NCBI GenBank assembly: GCA_016165875.1
Contig: JABBOT010000016.1
Coordinates: 10,726,063 to 10,790,062 of the forward strand
Reading direction: 5' to 3'
DNA length: 64,000 nt
DNA from: Acanthopleura granulata
Lineage: Eukaryota; Mollusca; Polyplacophora; Chitonida; Chitonidae
Part shown: positions 10,618 through 20,964 of the stretch, one piece after another
Layout: the number at the start of each line of letters is the position of its first letter
How positions within the stretch are numbered: position 1 is the stretch's first letter
Translations under genes and position numbers: made by a program
Notes under the pieces: model-generated
The model's input: the letters and a program-made list of their open reading frames with translations, nothing else
Database searches by the model: none
What the model was told of the DNA's origin: nothing

Positions 10618-11495
10618 TGGTATAGAAACAAAAAATCGCCAGTAGCAAGAAGACTGGAAGATGACAAATGTAGAGGCAGCTAATGGGATTGAAATCCCTT
10701 TTGTAGGTTTTCTGGAGACTGATGTGACTGTGAATGGGCATGTGTTGAAGGATCAAGCAATCTTGGTTGCGAAAAATAATCCATTGTTGGGGACATTCCT
10801 GGTATTTTAGGAATGAGCATTGTGGAACACTGTAACTCACATCATGTCGTATCAGGGCTTAGTGTACCTCATGCTAACCGTGATTTACATTGAAGCTGTA
10901 TTAGAATACAAGCAGGCCTTAGTGGCCAAACTGGGTTCGTGAAACTGTCTTCCAAGAAACCTGTAAATATTCCTCCCAGAATGAAGTTGTCGTTATTGGG
11001 CACTGTAAAGCGGGACAGATAGATAAAGCATACACAGGGTTAGTAGAACCGGCTATCAGTGGCCATTTACAGGATTGTGTTTTGGTTGGTAGGGTTTGCG
11101 CAACTGTACACAAGGGATTAATGCCTGTCAGACTTTTTAACCTCAGTGACATAGTTGTATGTCCACGCCCCAAAACTAGATAGGGTGAACTGCATACAGC
11201 GAAAAATGTTGAATGCCCAAATTACATTCGTATTAGAGGTCAAGACATAGAAGAGGGGATACATGATTGTGTTGCGGATGATAAAAACAGCAATACTATA
11301 CCTGTAAATCTTGATAAGACTAATCTTACAGAAAGCCAGAAGCAGCAATTAAATGCTGTTTGGAACAGATACAAGGATGTGTTTTCCCAACACAAGTCTA
11401 ATTTTGGCCATACAGACACAGTGTCACACCAAGCTGACACTGGAGATCACCCACCCATAAAACAGAGACCCAGAAGGGTCTCCCCACATGTCTTC
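10618..11495 (+). pseudogene. second Ty3/gypsy relic: protease-like region to start of RT, plus strand
   Basis: Reading plus-strand frames in turn gives ANGIEIPFVGFLETDV, then PGILGMSIVEHC after a frameshift, then VPVR-type text (KGLMPVRLFNLSDIVV), then FGHTDTVSHQADTGDHPPI and KQRPRRVSP. That is the order protease-linker-RT entry of vertebrate- and invertebrate-type Ty3/gypsy elements. Gag is missing between the primer-binding site and the protease-like part, and RT proper is absent. The relic ends sharply near 11495 where copia-type sequence begins. Several stops and frameshifts are present. Confidence 0.75.
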
Positions 11496-12229
11496 TGTGA
11501 GTTCAAGGACCATGGTCGTAGAAGAGGGCGGGGGAGAAACCAGACATGGTGAACAAGCTCCGGTGATGGAAGAGGCAGTTACAGAGGTGCACGAAGAGAC
11601 AATGCTGATAATTTCATCCCAAAGAAGCTTAACGCCATTTGACCAGATGGCAATCCTCTGAACTGCCTTAGTTATGAATCAATTCGTCACATAGTGAAAG
11701 ACTCTCCTGATTCCTATGAAAACATGGCAAAGAAGTAAACTGAAAAAGCTGTTCTAGTACTTGGTATCAAGCGGAAGAACTCCTTATAAATGAAGCCACC
11801 AATTCTGCAGTGTTAGACAGCGCCTGTAGCTCCACTTATGGCTGGTCAAGGGGGGAAAGATTGTTACTTACACTCCCTTAATCCCACAACTGCTGCTCAT
11901 GTTGTGCGAAAGAAAAGTGACACTGTATATATGTTTGGAGGTAGATGCCGCCTAACGTCTATGGAAAAGATCACTTTCCCATGTAAAATGACAGGTGTAG
12001 ATTGCCATGTGACAGAGAATGATATTCCCCTTTTGTTGAGCAAGACTTCAATGAAAACGACAAAGATGAAGTGAGACCTGGAAAATGACAGTGCATCAAT
12101 TTTGGCAAGCAAGTGGATCTCCAGTGTACGTCATCTGGGCACTATTGTGTAAGCCAACAGCAACCAGATTTGGTTTGAAAGATGTTGAAAATGGAGCTCA
12201 GGATAAATCCACTGGAAATGCTCCACAAG

Positions 12230-13262
12230 TAGTTTGTTCATCCAACTGCTGACGGATTGAAGGGCTTACTGAAATATGCAGGTCTCTTCGATGAAGAGTA
12301 CCAAAAAGTGTGTGGATGATCTTTCAAGTAAATGCAAAGTTTGCAAGATGCAAAAAAAGGACACCTCCAAGACCATTTGTTGGTTTGTCTGTAGCCACTT
12401 CAATGAAGTTCTTGCTTTGGACCTGAAGGAGTGGCGCCCTGGGAAGTATTTTCTTCTAGTCGACATGGCGACCAGATGCAACTTGGCATATGTCATTAAG
12501 AAGAAGACTCCTGCTGGAATTACAAAAAAATCATGCCTGTCTGGATTGGAGGTAGAATGAATGATCCTAAGATCTTACCGGACAACAAGGGTTAGTTTGC
12601 CAATTTTGAATACAGAGATATGACCGAAAATCTGAATTTCCAAGTGTAGAACAATGCTGGTCTAAGTTCTTGGCAAAATGGACTTATCTGAGAGAAATCG
12701 TGTAGTAGATGATGACTGTGTTGCCAAAATTCTAGAACATGATCCCCAGATTGACTGGGATGTTGCCCTGGTTTGAGCTGTAAATGCGAAGAACTCATTG
12801 CAGATGGTGAACAGTTGGAGCCCTTATCAACTGGTGTTTGGTATTAACCCCCGGCCTCCTTCTGTGCTCCTTGACAAACCCCCTGTGTTGAATGGCTCAG
12901 CCATGAATGAAATATTTGCAAAGCATCTGAATACCTTGCGTGGTAGTCGGAGTGCTTTCATTCAAGCTGAATATTCTCACACATTTCTCAGACCTTTAAC
13001 ACACAAGACTCGTGTTTCAGAGGAGACTTTTGACCATGGAGAGCTAGTTTCTTGCAAACGAGATAATAGCCATCAATGGAAAGGTCCGGGTGAAGTCATT
13101 GGACAGGATGGAAAAGTGGGTTTCATTCGAGATGGAAGCATCTGTTTGAGAGTTCATCCATATAGGTGGGTCAAGGGTGGTCAAGAAGTCAAGAACATAG
13201 ACAGGAATCCTTCACTTGCGAATTCTAATGTGGGCTTAAGTGCTCAACCTGACAGAATAAAT
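12230..13262 (+). pseudogene. copia integrase region, broken
   Basis: Integrase inserts element DNA into chromosomes. Visible are a zinc-binding half (HPTADGLKGLL then CKVCK), the first catalytic Asp in ALDLKEWRPGKY, the second in a PDN motif near 12580, the Glu in SERNRVV near 12692, and a well-kept C-terminal part (12798-13262) with SWSPYQLVFG, EIFAKHLNTL and SHQWKGPGEV. The 158-codon open frame 12798-13274 is the longest intact piece. Stops at about 12556 and 12774 and frameshifts separate the rest. Confidence 0.85.
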
Positions 13263-13699
13263 GAAGTGCAGTAGGATACAAGAAGTATCAGTCTCAGTTT
13301 TGAACAACAGTACCCAGACTTCCCCAGACATTGGAGACTTGCATTTGCAGTCAATCAGGAATAAATTGCGGCCAAAAGTGAGCGAGAAAGTTCAATGTCT
13401 TCCTGTTGTTAGTGACAAATGGAAAGAGACACGCATTACTAGTAAAGGTGGAAAGTCCACTTTAAGGAATTGGGCATATCTAAACGTTCATGATACCGAT
13501 CATGACCTTCCTAGGCTTTGAACAGATGTGAGAAATTGGAGACCCATCACAGGAACTACAATGTAACCTCTGGAATTCATCTTGCCTCTGTACCGCTCAG
13601 TCGTCATAAGGGAATGATGTGACAACTGCTAAGGAAAAAGAACTTGAGAATTGGAAAGGTTTTAATGTGTAGGAAGAAGTTGAGAGCATTGGGTACATT

Positions 13700-15190
13700 A
13701 GCGGACATTGCCTACCCGATGGGCTGTCACAGATATAGTTGTTCAAGGGAGATCTACAGTAAATTTATTCATTTATTTATTTGATTGGTGTTTTACGCCG
13801 TACTCAAGAATATTTCACTCATACGACAGTGGACAGAACCCGGGGGAAACCCACGACCATCCGCAGGTTGCTGGCAGACCATCTACAGTAAAAGCAAGAT
13901 TGGTAGCTCGAGGATTTGGAGACCCAGATGTAGACTGTCCAACGGCAGGAAAGGAGGCCATGAGAATCTTCTTTGTTCTGACATCTACTTTGACATGGGA
14001 AAGTGGAACTATCAAAGCAGCCTTTACAGGGAAGGCAGATATACCGCTATGTATATCTGAAACCTCCCAATGAAGTAGCCATTGAAGTGACAACTTGGAA
14101 GTTGAAAAAGCGGAGACTAGTGCTTCAGCATACGAGATGAACTGGTGAAGCATGGGTGTCACCAGTCAAGCACTGATTTGTCGCTTTTTCTTTTGTATCA
14201 TAAAGAACAGCTGGTTGGGCTGTTTATCATGCATGTAGATGATTTCCCGTGGTCCGTTAGAAATCTGTTTGAAAACCATATTATAGAGAATATCTGCTCA
14301 ACTTTCCAGTTTGCTAAAGAAGATGAAAGAGATTTCAAATATATGGTATGGAAATATCTCACAGAGAAGAATCCATCGTGGTACATCAACAATGTTATGC
14401 GGACGGCTTGGTTCTTATAAAGACTATACCATCTCGGGCATCTGGTAAAGAAGACATGTTTAAGGAGGAAACGCCAAATGAACTGGATCACAAATCAATC
14501 CACGCCAGACTCTGGCTATGATTTGCTTCAACTGAACATGTCAACGAAGCTCCCAATGTGGAAAATATCATTCAGGCCAACAAAATGAGACAGAAATTTA
14601 AAACAGAGTTTTATGAACTGGTGTTTCCAAATCTTGGCGACATTGCCAAAATCAAACTGGCCCTGTTTTGTGATGCATCATACACTCATTTACCTGATGG
14701 AGTTTCAAGTGCTGGATGACACATTGTATTCGTGATGGGTGAAAATGGTAGATGTACTCCAATATTTTGAATGCTAAGAAGATTCGTAGAGTTGCGGAAA
14801 GTACGATAGCCATTGAAACCTTATCTATGGTGAAAATACCCGATACAACGTTCTACATGAGAAGCATCCTCACTCAGATCCTTTTTCAGAAGTCTGAGTA
14901 CAAGTCCGTTCCATTTCATTGTTTCATTGATAACAGATCACTGTATGAGAGTCTACATTCCACAAAGACAGCGAGGAGCGCTTCCGTACTGACATAGCAA
15001 CCATCAAGGAGATGATGCAGAAAGGCGAAATCTCCTGTGTCAGATGGGCTAAAGCTCGCCATCAGATACATGACTGTCTCACTAAAAGAGTAACATCCAG
15101 TAACACTCGAAGGAACACTCCGTATGAAGCTGATTTGATGCCGTTTTCCGAGCGATTTCCAGTGAGATTACGGAACATGAGGCAGAATAA
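13700..15190 (+). pseudogene. copia reverse transcriptase and RNase H, broken and split by a SINE
   Basis: RT pieces are KARLVARGFGDPD, SPTAGKE-type text (TAGKEAMRIFFVLTST) and LFIMHVDDF, with the catalytic VDD at 14235-14243. RNase H pieces are CDASYTHLPDG (about 14680), IAIETLSMV and HDCLTKR. The SINE at 13764-13880 interrupts RT before KARLVARGF. In addition several frameshifts are present, for example after the catalytic box. Confidence 0.87.
13764..13880 (-). repeat. SINE-A nested in copia RT, with perfect 12-bp target-site duplication
   Basis: ATCTACAGTAAA occurs at 13752-13763 and again at 13881-13892, on both sides of a 117-bp SINE-A fragment. The tail is at the left (TTTATTCATTTATTTATTTG) and the break is in GGTTGCTGGCAGACC. 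It is truncated at its 5' end. Removing one repeat and the SINE rejoins the copia reading frame. Confidence 0.95.
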
Positions 15191-15199
15191 TCCTCTCCC

Positions 15200-16480
15200 T
15201 AATACCCAACCCTTTACTTTTTGCATAACAATCACTACTAGTAAAAACATTTCCTTGGAATATTCATTTGTGATTGTTCAATTATGTCTAGGATTTATGA
15301 CACTCTATATTTGACAGTGACTGTCCTTAACTTTTTATTTGATCATTCCCTAATGTTCGTTGCACCTCAATGTTTTCCTGGACATTTCCCAAGACGTTTT
15401 CAACGTAAATTTAAGTAATCTTTCAGTTTAATCATTTATCACTTTTGTTTTTTCACCCGATAACCACTAAAGAAAACATGTGTTAGCATGTTCATTCTAC
15501 CATGGCATGTTCTAATCTTGCTTATGCTTTACTTCATCTGTTCTTGTTGTAGATGCATGTGCTTGGTGGGGTTTTGACCATATATGAATAAAATATTTAC
15601 TGACCCGAAGAGAGACTTCCCTTTGATCTTTCAACCACTGACAATATGGGCGCACGTGATATTCATTCACGGTAAGGTAGCGGCAAGACTTGGTGCAAGA
15701 CTTCTGACTGCATCTAAACTCCAATAAAACTTTGAATAAAAGCGTGTACTTGTCTGTGGGAATATTGCGGACATCGCATTTTACATTTGAAAGTAACGCT
15801 GGACAGCACACTGCCTTCAGAAAATGTCCAAAATTTATCTCTGTAGAAATGAATTATACTCATTCGACCTATCCTTCCCTATCGAGTATCGAATTTTAGA
15901 GGAGTAATTTTCTCGACGAAATGATACATTGCTCACTGAAAAAAAAAGCATTTCTAAGGCAAAGAGGGCAATATTTTCAACCTTGTTTTAGCGATATTGT
16001 CTACAAATAAACGATACGCCACTACAGTAGTATTTTGAGTCATATGTTATTCACTTGTAGTCTACAGAATGAGAGCTCAAAATCATATCAGTGGTAACTT
16101 CAACACGGCAACATTGTCTACAGAATAAACTTTTTTTCAGCCAGATTGCTCGGCATTGTTGACAGAATAAACTATTTTTAACACTTAATCGGCAGTATTT
16201 TCAGCAATAATGAGACAACAAGTCACATGATCATGAGAACGATACATTCTTTACCCAGACGGGCTGTATTTTCTATCATCTTTTAGCGACAATGATGCCT
16301 GCCACATATGAACCATTAGGCCTACACCTGCTTACCCTGTAGCTCCAGGAACACAATATGGACATATATAAGGACAGTCTGACACAAGAGGAAATGTCAC
16401 TTAGGCTTTTCCGCTCATCAACCTTGAACTCACGGTTAATCTGCAATCTATTAAACATACGTGTAGACGTGGTAGCTGCA
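15200..16480. other. flank of the copia relic, no gene recognised
   Basis: A 3' LTR of the copia relic would be expected here, but no matching 5' copy exists to prove it. AATAAA-type signals lie near 15588 and 15723. Open frames (for example 15512-15811 minus) resemble nothing known. Confidence 0.3.
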
Positions 16481-16483
16481 TTG

Positions 16484-16540
16484 ATTTATTTATTTGTTTC
16501 ATTTGTGTTTTACGCCGTTGTCATGTTTCACTTGTAACCA
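16484..16540 (-). repeat. SINE-A, tail fragment
   Basis: TTTATTTATTTG, then GTGTTTTACGCCGTTGTCA and TTTCACTTGTA, then unrelated sequence. A very short 5'-truncated copy. Confidence 0.65.
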
Positions 16541-16857
16541 CTGTAAGGGAGGTCACCTGGTTGCGCGAACTGTGACTAAAGTTATCTTATCTTATACAGC
16601 TATCGCGGTTGGCTGAATCCCACATGATCCGTCCATGGCGCTCGTCATGCCGTTTGTGGAGTCTTACGTCCGCTGAACTAGACTTGTCTTGCAAAGGACA
16701 ATCCGGTTTCAGTTCATGCAAACATGAAACTCACCGCCATACTCAAACTATTGCATACATCAACTAGAAAGGAAGACGAGAGCGCAAAAAGCTTGGTCAC
16801 ACCTAAATATACGCATTCCCGAGCTACCAACAATACATATTCCTCATTTCCGTCCTG

Positions 16858-17240
16858 TAGAGCATGTCGTAGTCTATTGGTTAGAAGTGCTTGCCTGTCA
16901 AACGCCTGGACACACGAGGCAAGGGTTCAAATCTTATCTTGAACACGGAATTTTGTTTACATTTCCCACCGCTGCTTGCTGCCAGTAAGCGGTCGACGAG
17001 GTCGCGCATGTGACCATTGGCGCTGTCTAAGGTTCGTTGAAGAACGTTTGACCCCCCATAAATATGGCTTGCTTACAAGTGCATCTCATATGGGTGCGAA
17101 AGTTCGTCAGTAACTTGTCAAAGGTCAGTGGTGACGCCGGACACCCCGGTTTCCCCCACAAAACTGACCCCCATATCGTATATAAGAACAAAGCGCGGCG
17201 TTAAGCAAGAGTTAGATCAAAATAATCAAATCATTTCTAT
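16858..17240 (+). repeat. SINE-B, second tRNA-derived SINE family, near full length
   Basis: The tRNA-like head has an A-box-like TAGTCTATTGGTTAGAAG (about 16870) and a B-box-like GGGTTCAAATC (about 16923). The body contains AAGTTCGTCAGTAACTTG and CAAAGGTCAGTGGT and a GGTTTCCCCCAC block. The 3' part reads GCGCGGCGTTAAGCAA and is followed by an ATCAAAATAATCAAATC tail. A 3' half of the same family recurs at 28897-29060. The call as a SINE follows from the pol III boxes and the repeated body. Confidence 0.65.
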
Positions 17241-17395
17241 TCCATTTGTCAAGAGTGAAAAATCATTTAGAAACCCCGATCGTCTCCAAAATTTAATGGA
17301 TTGGCCTTTGGCCCAAGGCAAACCTGTACATAAAAGCTCATTCTAATTCCTGCATAACTTTTATCTGTAAAGTTACCGACAGGCAAATAAATAGG

Positions 17396-17425
17396 CAAAA
17401 ACACCAATCAAATAAATAAATATAT
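17396..17425 (+). repeat. SINE-A, tail stub
   Basis: Only AAACACCAATCAAATAAATA and a little more of the tail are present. Confidence 0.55.
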
Positions 17426-17429
17426 AAAA

Positions 17430-18100
17430 CACAAAAACCTTCCATATACAGGCGAGGGTACTTGTATCGATCATAAAGAAACTAATTCTCAACGTCCGTG
17501 GAAAAAGCTTACTTTTCGAGGAAAATCAATCAATCAATCGATAAAGAGTTTTAAACAAGTGGTCAAACACCATATGATTAAGTTTCAAGAATACATGAAA
17601 ACACTTTAAATAATTACGATATCATGCGATGAACAACATAGACAAATTTCAAAAACAAATTCTCCTTAATTTACGTTCAAATTAAATATCGATTACTCTG
17701 TCATCGATATGTAGCTTATGTAATCATACAATCAATGAATCACCCAGAGAGCAAACGGGTAACAACACGATGACATATCTGTTTAAATAAGCCCTTCATA
17801 CCAAGGCGTACAATACGTTAACATCGCGCCCATACGGTCACGTGACCTGCAGGGGATGGGCAAATAGGAGAGTAACATTATAAATGTCAAACTCCCCTTG
17901 CTATTTAACAAATAAACACATCTCGTCCTTGTTTTTAATTATCGAACATTCCTCTTACTTTATGTACTCTTTCCTAGATATAAGAAAATGCGTCACTTGA
18001 GACGTCCTCTTCCGGCCATCACATGACCTTCCCTGGCAATTCAATACCATATTGACGCATTGAAACCGGTTTAAAAAGTATCCGATTCATGAACCTTTAC
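17430..18100. promoter_or_regulatory. gene-free stretch with a 12-bp E-box palindrome
   Basis: GGTCACGTGACC at 17836-17847 is a perfect palindrome that matches the USF/TFE3-TFEB type E-box (CLEAR consensus GTCACGTGAC). ACTTCCGGCC-like ETS text (about 18009) follows. No exon is recognised nearby. The role is inference. Confidence 0.3.
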
Positions 18101-18106
18101 AGGTGA

Positions 18107-18520
18107 TTAAATTTCACGTGGGACTAGATATGCTGACGTCACGTCTGGTGGATCTAGTAGGTCTAGCATTTCACTGTTAACGTCCAAAATAACGTATATG
18201 ATACGTCCTATGAGTAAAACTGTTCTCTGACGAACTCTCTTGTTTTGAAATCGCCCGCTTCTTTTGCATAAACGATCGACATGGTACCGCGTGCGATGAC
18301 GTAGTTTTGGTGACTCCACAGAGTTTGGATGAACATGTGTTTATACGCGAAATATTAGCACATTTATCACTTGCAAGCCATTGTCTATCTTTTAGCAGCG
18401 GTTTTACAGAAATAGCCAGGGATTCCGTTTTGGAAGGGACGCAGATGTTCCAGGTACTATTTATAGACTGACTTTCGCAGCTAAGCGAACTACAAAAAGA
18501 AGTGAACATTTATTAATATT
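18107..18520. other. CG-containing stretch with a CRE; 110-codon open frame of unknown meaning
   Basis: TGACGTCA lies at 18134-18141. The minus-strand open frame 18509-18177 starts with ATG but contains no domain, signal peptide or repeat I recognise. Ser and Lys are frequent. A real small gene cannot be excluded, but nothing argues for it. Confidence 0.2.
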
Positions 18521-18930
18521 TCATGCTCAGCAGCGAGACCCCCCCCCCCTTCCGAATCTCCACTTCCCGTACCCCGCCCCCTCCCCCGCCCAATAATCTT
18601 TCATCTTATGCTTATTAATGGGAAAGCCACCGTCAATGGAAACCCAAGGACACAGTGTGCACTAAGGCTGATTTCGTCACTCGCGGGCGGCTAACGACAT
18701 GAGCGGTTGTAAACAACGGGGGCTTATGACAGAGGAATACATGGGCAAGAGAAAATAGGCCCTTCTCGTCCTTAACTTGCAGAGATGAATCGTTGTACGT
18801 CATTGTTGTAATGTGCCTTAGTTTCCCACTGAAGGACTTCAAAGGAAAGAAGGACAATTCCTCTCAATCTGATGGCCAGTTAAAATAATCCTTATGAACA
18901 CCTTATGAACAGTTCCAGGTATGAAAAAAT

Positions 18931-19010
18931 TACTCCCCCTCCTCCCACCGTCGTACAAGTGAAATATTGCTGAGTACGGCGTAAAACGCCAATCAAATAA
19001 ATAAATAAAA
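18931..19010 (+). repeat. SINE-A, 3' half
   Basis: CCTCCCACCGTCGTACAAGT, GAGTACGGCGTAAAACGCC and (AAAT)n form the 3' part of the family in plus orientation; the head is missing. Confidence 0.75.
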
Positions 19011-19019
19011 ATTAAAATT

Positions 19020-19410
19020 ACTTCCAGATCTGAAATAGTTTTTAGATACCCTAAAATCGTTTTCACTTGTCGCAGATGACTGTTTTTGTTGATTTGTGGA
19101 TGATTTACTTGAAATATGTTAAAAGCAATTTCAAATATGTTGAAGAGATTTCCAGGTATGTTAAAACAATTTTCACATCTCTAGAAATTGCTTTCAGACA
19201 CCTCTGTTCATTTTCAGACATCTTAAAATCATTTGCAGATGTTTCAAAATCAATTTCGCATATCTAAAATAGCAGATTTTTATTGATTTGTGGATAATTT
19301 ATTTGTCTGAGATGTCTTAAAAGGACTAGCAGATATGTAAATAACATTTCCAAAAATCTTAAAATCAGCTTCAGATATCTGAAAGCCATTTTCCAGTAAT
19401 GTGCAATTCA
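19020..19410. repeat. degenerate tandem repeat, unit about 28 bp
   Basis: Variants of TTCAGATATCTTAAAATCA recur throughout. A larger duplication is also visible: TGATTTGTGGATGATTTACT at about 19091 matches TGATTTGTGGATAATTTATT at about 19285, about 194 bp apart. Confidence 0.65.
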
Positions 19411-19419
19411 TTTTTAAGA

Positions 19420-20105
19420 CGAATGCTAAAACGAAGTATATATATATGAGAAAACCGGTCACTTTAATAAGGTGTTGATTTTATTTTTTTGTATATATAC
19501 ACATCGAGTACAGAAGACTATACCAGCCTGTGTTTGTCAGGTGGAAAAACCTGACATGACATCACTGGTCACAGTACGACCAGAAAAGGTCGCCATAGAA
19601 TACACTGTGTCAAATGCATTTTACTACACTAAAAAAAAAATTCTAAACAAACAAATTTTCCAAAACACTATCCCTCCTGTCGAAAATCTTCACAAAACGG
19701 ATCAATTTGGATTCGAACTTCCTTCCTTGATATATGGATTGTAAACAAGGCGCCCCGGGAGATGGAATTAAGTATAGTTAAGGTTTGGCCTTGATAAACA
19801 CTTTCTGTCTAATCGCTTGTGTGGACAACCTGTTAGCACGTCGACCAAGCTTCGCTTTACGTAGGCAGTCGTCAGCTGTGGACTCGCCAGAGATAAACCT
19901 GATGAGTAATTCATGAACTCGGCTTGCCGGCAAGCCTGTAGTGACGACGCACGGATAACGCCAACAACCGCTGTCGGCAACCAGCTTACTTTAATGATAA
20001 CTGTGACTAGAGTGGGCGTGCTAATAAGCTGCCGGATCCCGCGTCTCTCCTGCAAAGAACCGAAAGAGAAAGAGGACATTGAAAAAATAAAATGTAAACC
20101 CTTGA
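19420..20105. other. intergenic, nothing recognised
   Basis: The open frames 19472-19744 (plus) and 19768-20079 (minus) show no domain. A short TA run lies near 19438. Confidence 0.35.
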
Positions 20106-20110
20106 TCGAT

Positions 20111-20210
20111 TTGATTTATTCGTTTATTTGATTGGTGTTTTACGCCTTAGTCAAGAATATTTCTTGTCACAACTGCGGCCAGCATTATATATGGTGAGAG
20201 GAAAACTGGG
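20111..20210 (-). repeat. SINE-A, truncated copy
   Basis: TTTATTTGATTGGTGTTTTA, ACGCCTTAGTCAAGAATATT and GCGGCCAGCATTATATATGG; head missing. Confidence 0.8.
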
Positions 20211-20278
20211 AAGACCTCCCCATGTACTAATGAAGAAAAATTCAAGTAAAATAAAAGGTAAAAACTTGTACAAGGTGA

Positions 20279-20373
20279 TTTATTTATTCATTTGATTGGT
20301 GTTTTACGCCGTACTTAAGGATATTTCAGGATGGTGGCCAGCATTATGGTGGGAGGAAACCGAGCAAAACCCA
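20279..20373 (-). repeat. SINE-A, truncated copy, neighbour in the same orientation
   Basis: TTTGATTGGTGTTTTACGCC, GTACTTAAGGATATTTCAGG and GGTGGGAGGAAACCGAGC. It lies only about 70 bp from the previous copy and is cut at almost the same place. Confidence 0.85.
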
Positions 20374-20474
20374 TAAATGATTTTAGGTCGTGGAGTTTCT
20401 TTGCCCCGTTAATGTTTTCAAGCGACACAAAACACCCGCATGTTTCCTGTGACGTATATAGACTTAAACTTATT

Positions 20475-20960
20475 CGGTGTCATGTCTGGTGTCAGTACAA
20501 TGTGATTGTCTGCGGTCTTAAGTCTTGTGTCAGAAAAATGTGACAGGCTGCCTTGTCAACGTTGCTGTAAGCATGACGCAACTGGATGGGTTGTCGAGCC
20601 CATCGTCAGCATAATGTGACTGGATGACATCTTACGTACGTCTGGTGTCGGTATAATGTGACTGACTTTGGTGTTGACATAACGCGACTGGATGACGTTT
20701 GACGTTTGGTGTCGGCATACTGTGACTGGTTGTGACCGTACATCTGGTGTCAGTAGATCTGAATGGCTGCCGTGTCATGGTCGACGCCAGGATGACTTAA
20801 CTGGGTGAGATGCAATGTGTGGTATCGGAGAAACAAAACTGCGTGAGATATAATAAGGGCATCACTATAACTTATCTGAGTGAGATGCCATGCCTGATTT
20901 CGGTTTAATAGTATTTTGTGAAATACTTAGTTATTGATGTCAGAATATTGTGACATATGG
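20475..20960. repeat. degenerate tandem repeat around TGGTGTCGGCATAATGTGAC
   Basis: At least eight diverged units contain GTGTCnGnATAATGTGAC followed by TGGATGAC. Spacing varies from about 40 to 60 bp. It is an old, CG-containing minisatellite. Confidence 0.65.
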
Positions 20961-20964
20961 CGGA

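Larger units (their letters stand above)
11498..15190 (+). pseudogene. Ty1/copia retrotransposon relic, nearly full-length pol
   Basis: Order of domains on the plus strand: gag zinc-knuckle remnant (DSPDSYEN, about 11700), protease (LDSACSST near 11813, then NDIPLLLSKTSMK near 12020), integrase with CKVCK zinc half, DDE residues in LDLKEW, PDN and SERN, and a WKGPGEVIGQDGKV tail, then RT and RNase H. Protease before integrase before RT is the copia order. Stops and frameshifts occur throughout, so no product is expected. No LTRs were recognised. It abuts the gypsy relic at about 11497. Confidence 0.88.

Noticed and set aside
10529..10840. Minus-strand open frame of 103 codons
   Set aside because: It is the reverse shadow of the plus-strand gypsy protease-like region.
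18177..18509. Minus-strand open frame of 110 codons
   Set aside because: ATG-started but with no recognisable domain, and the same region has CG-rich, promoter-like features. It was left as unknown and not called a gene.
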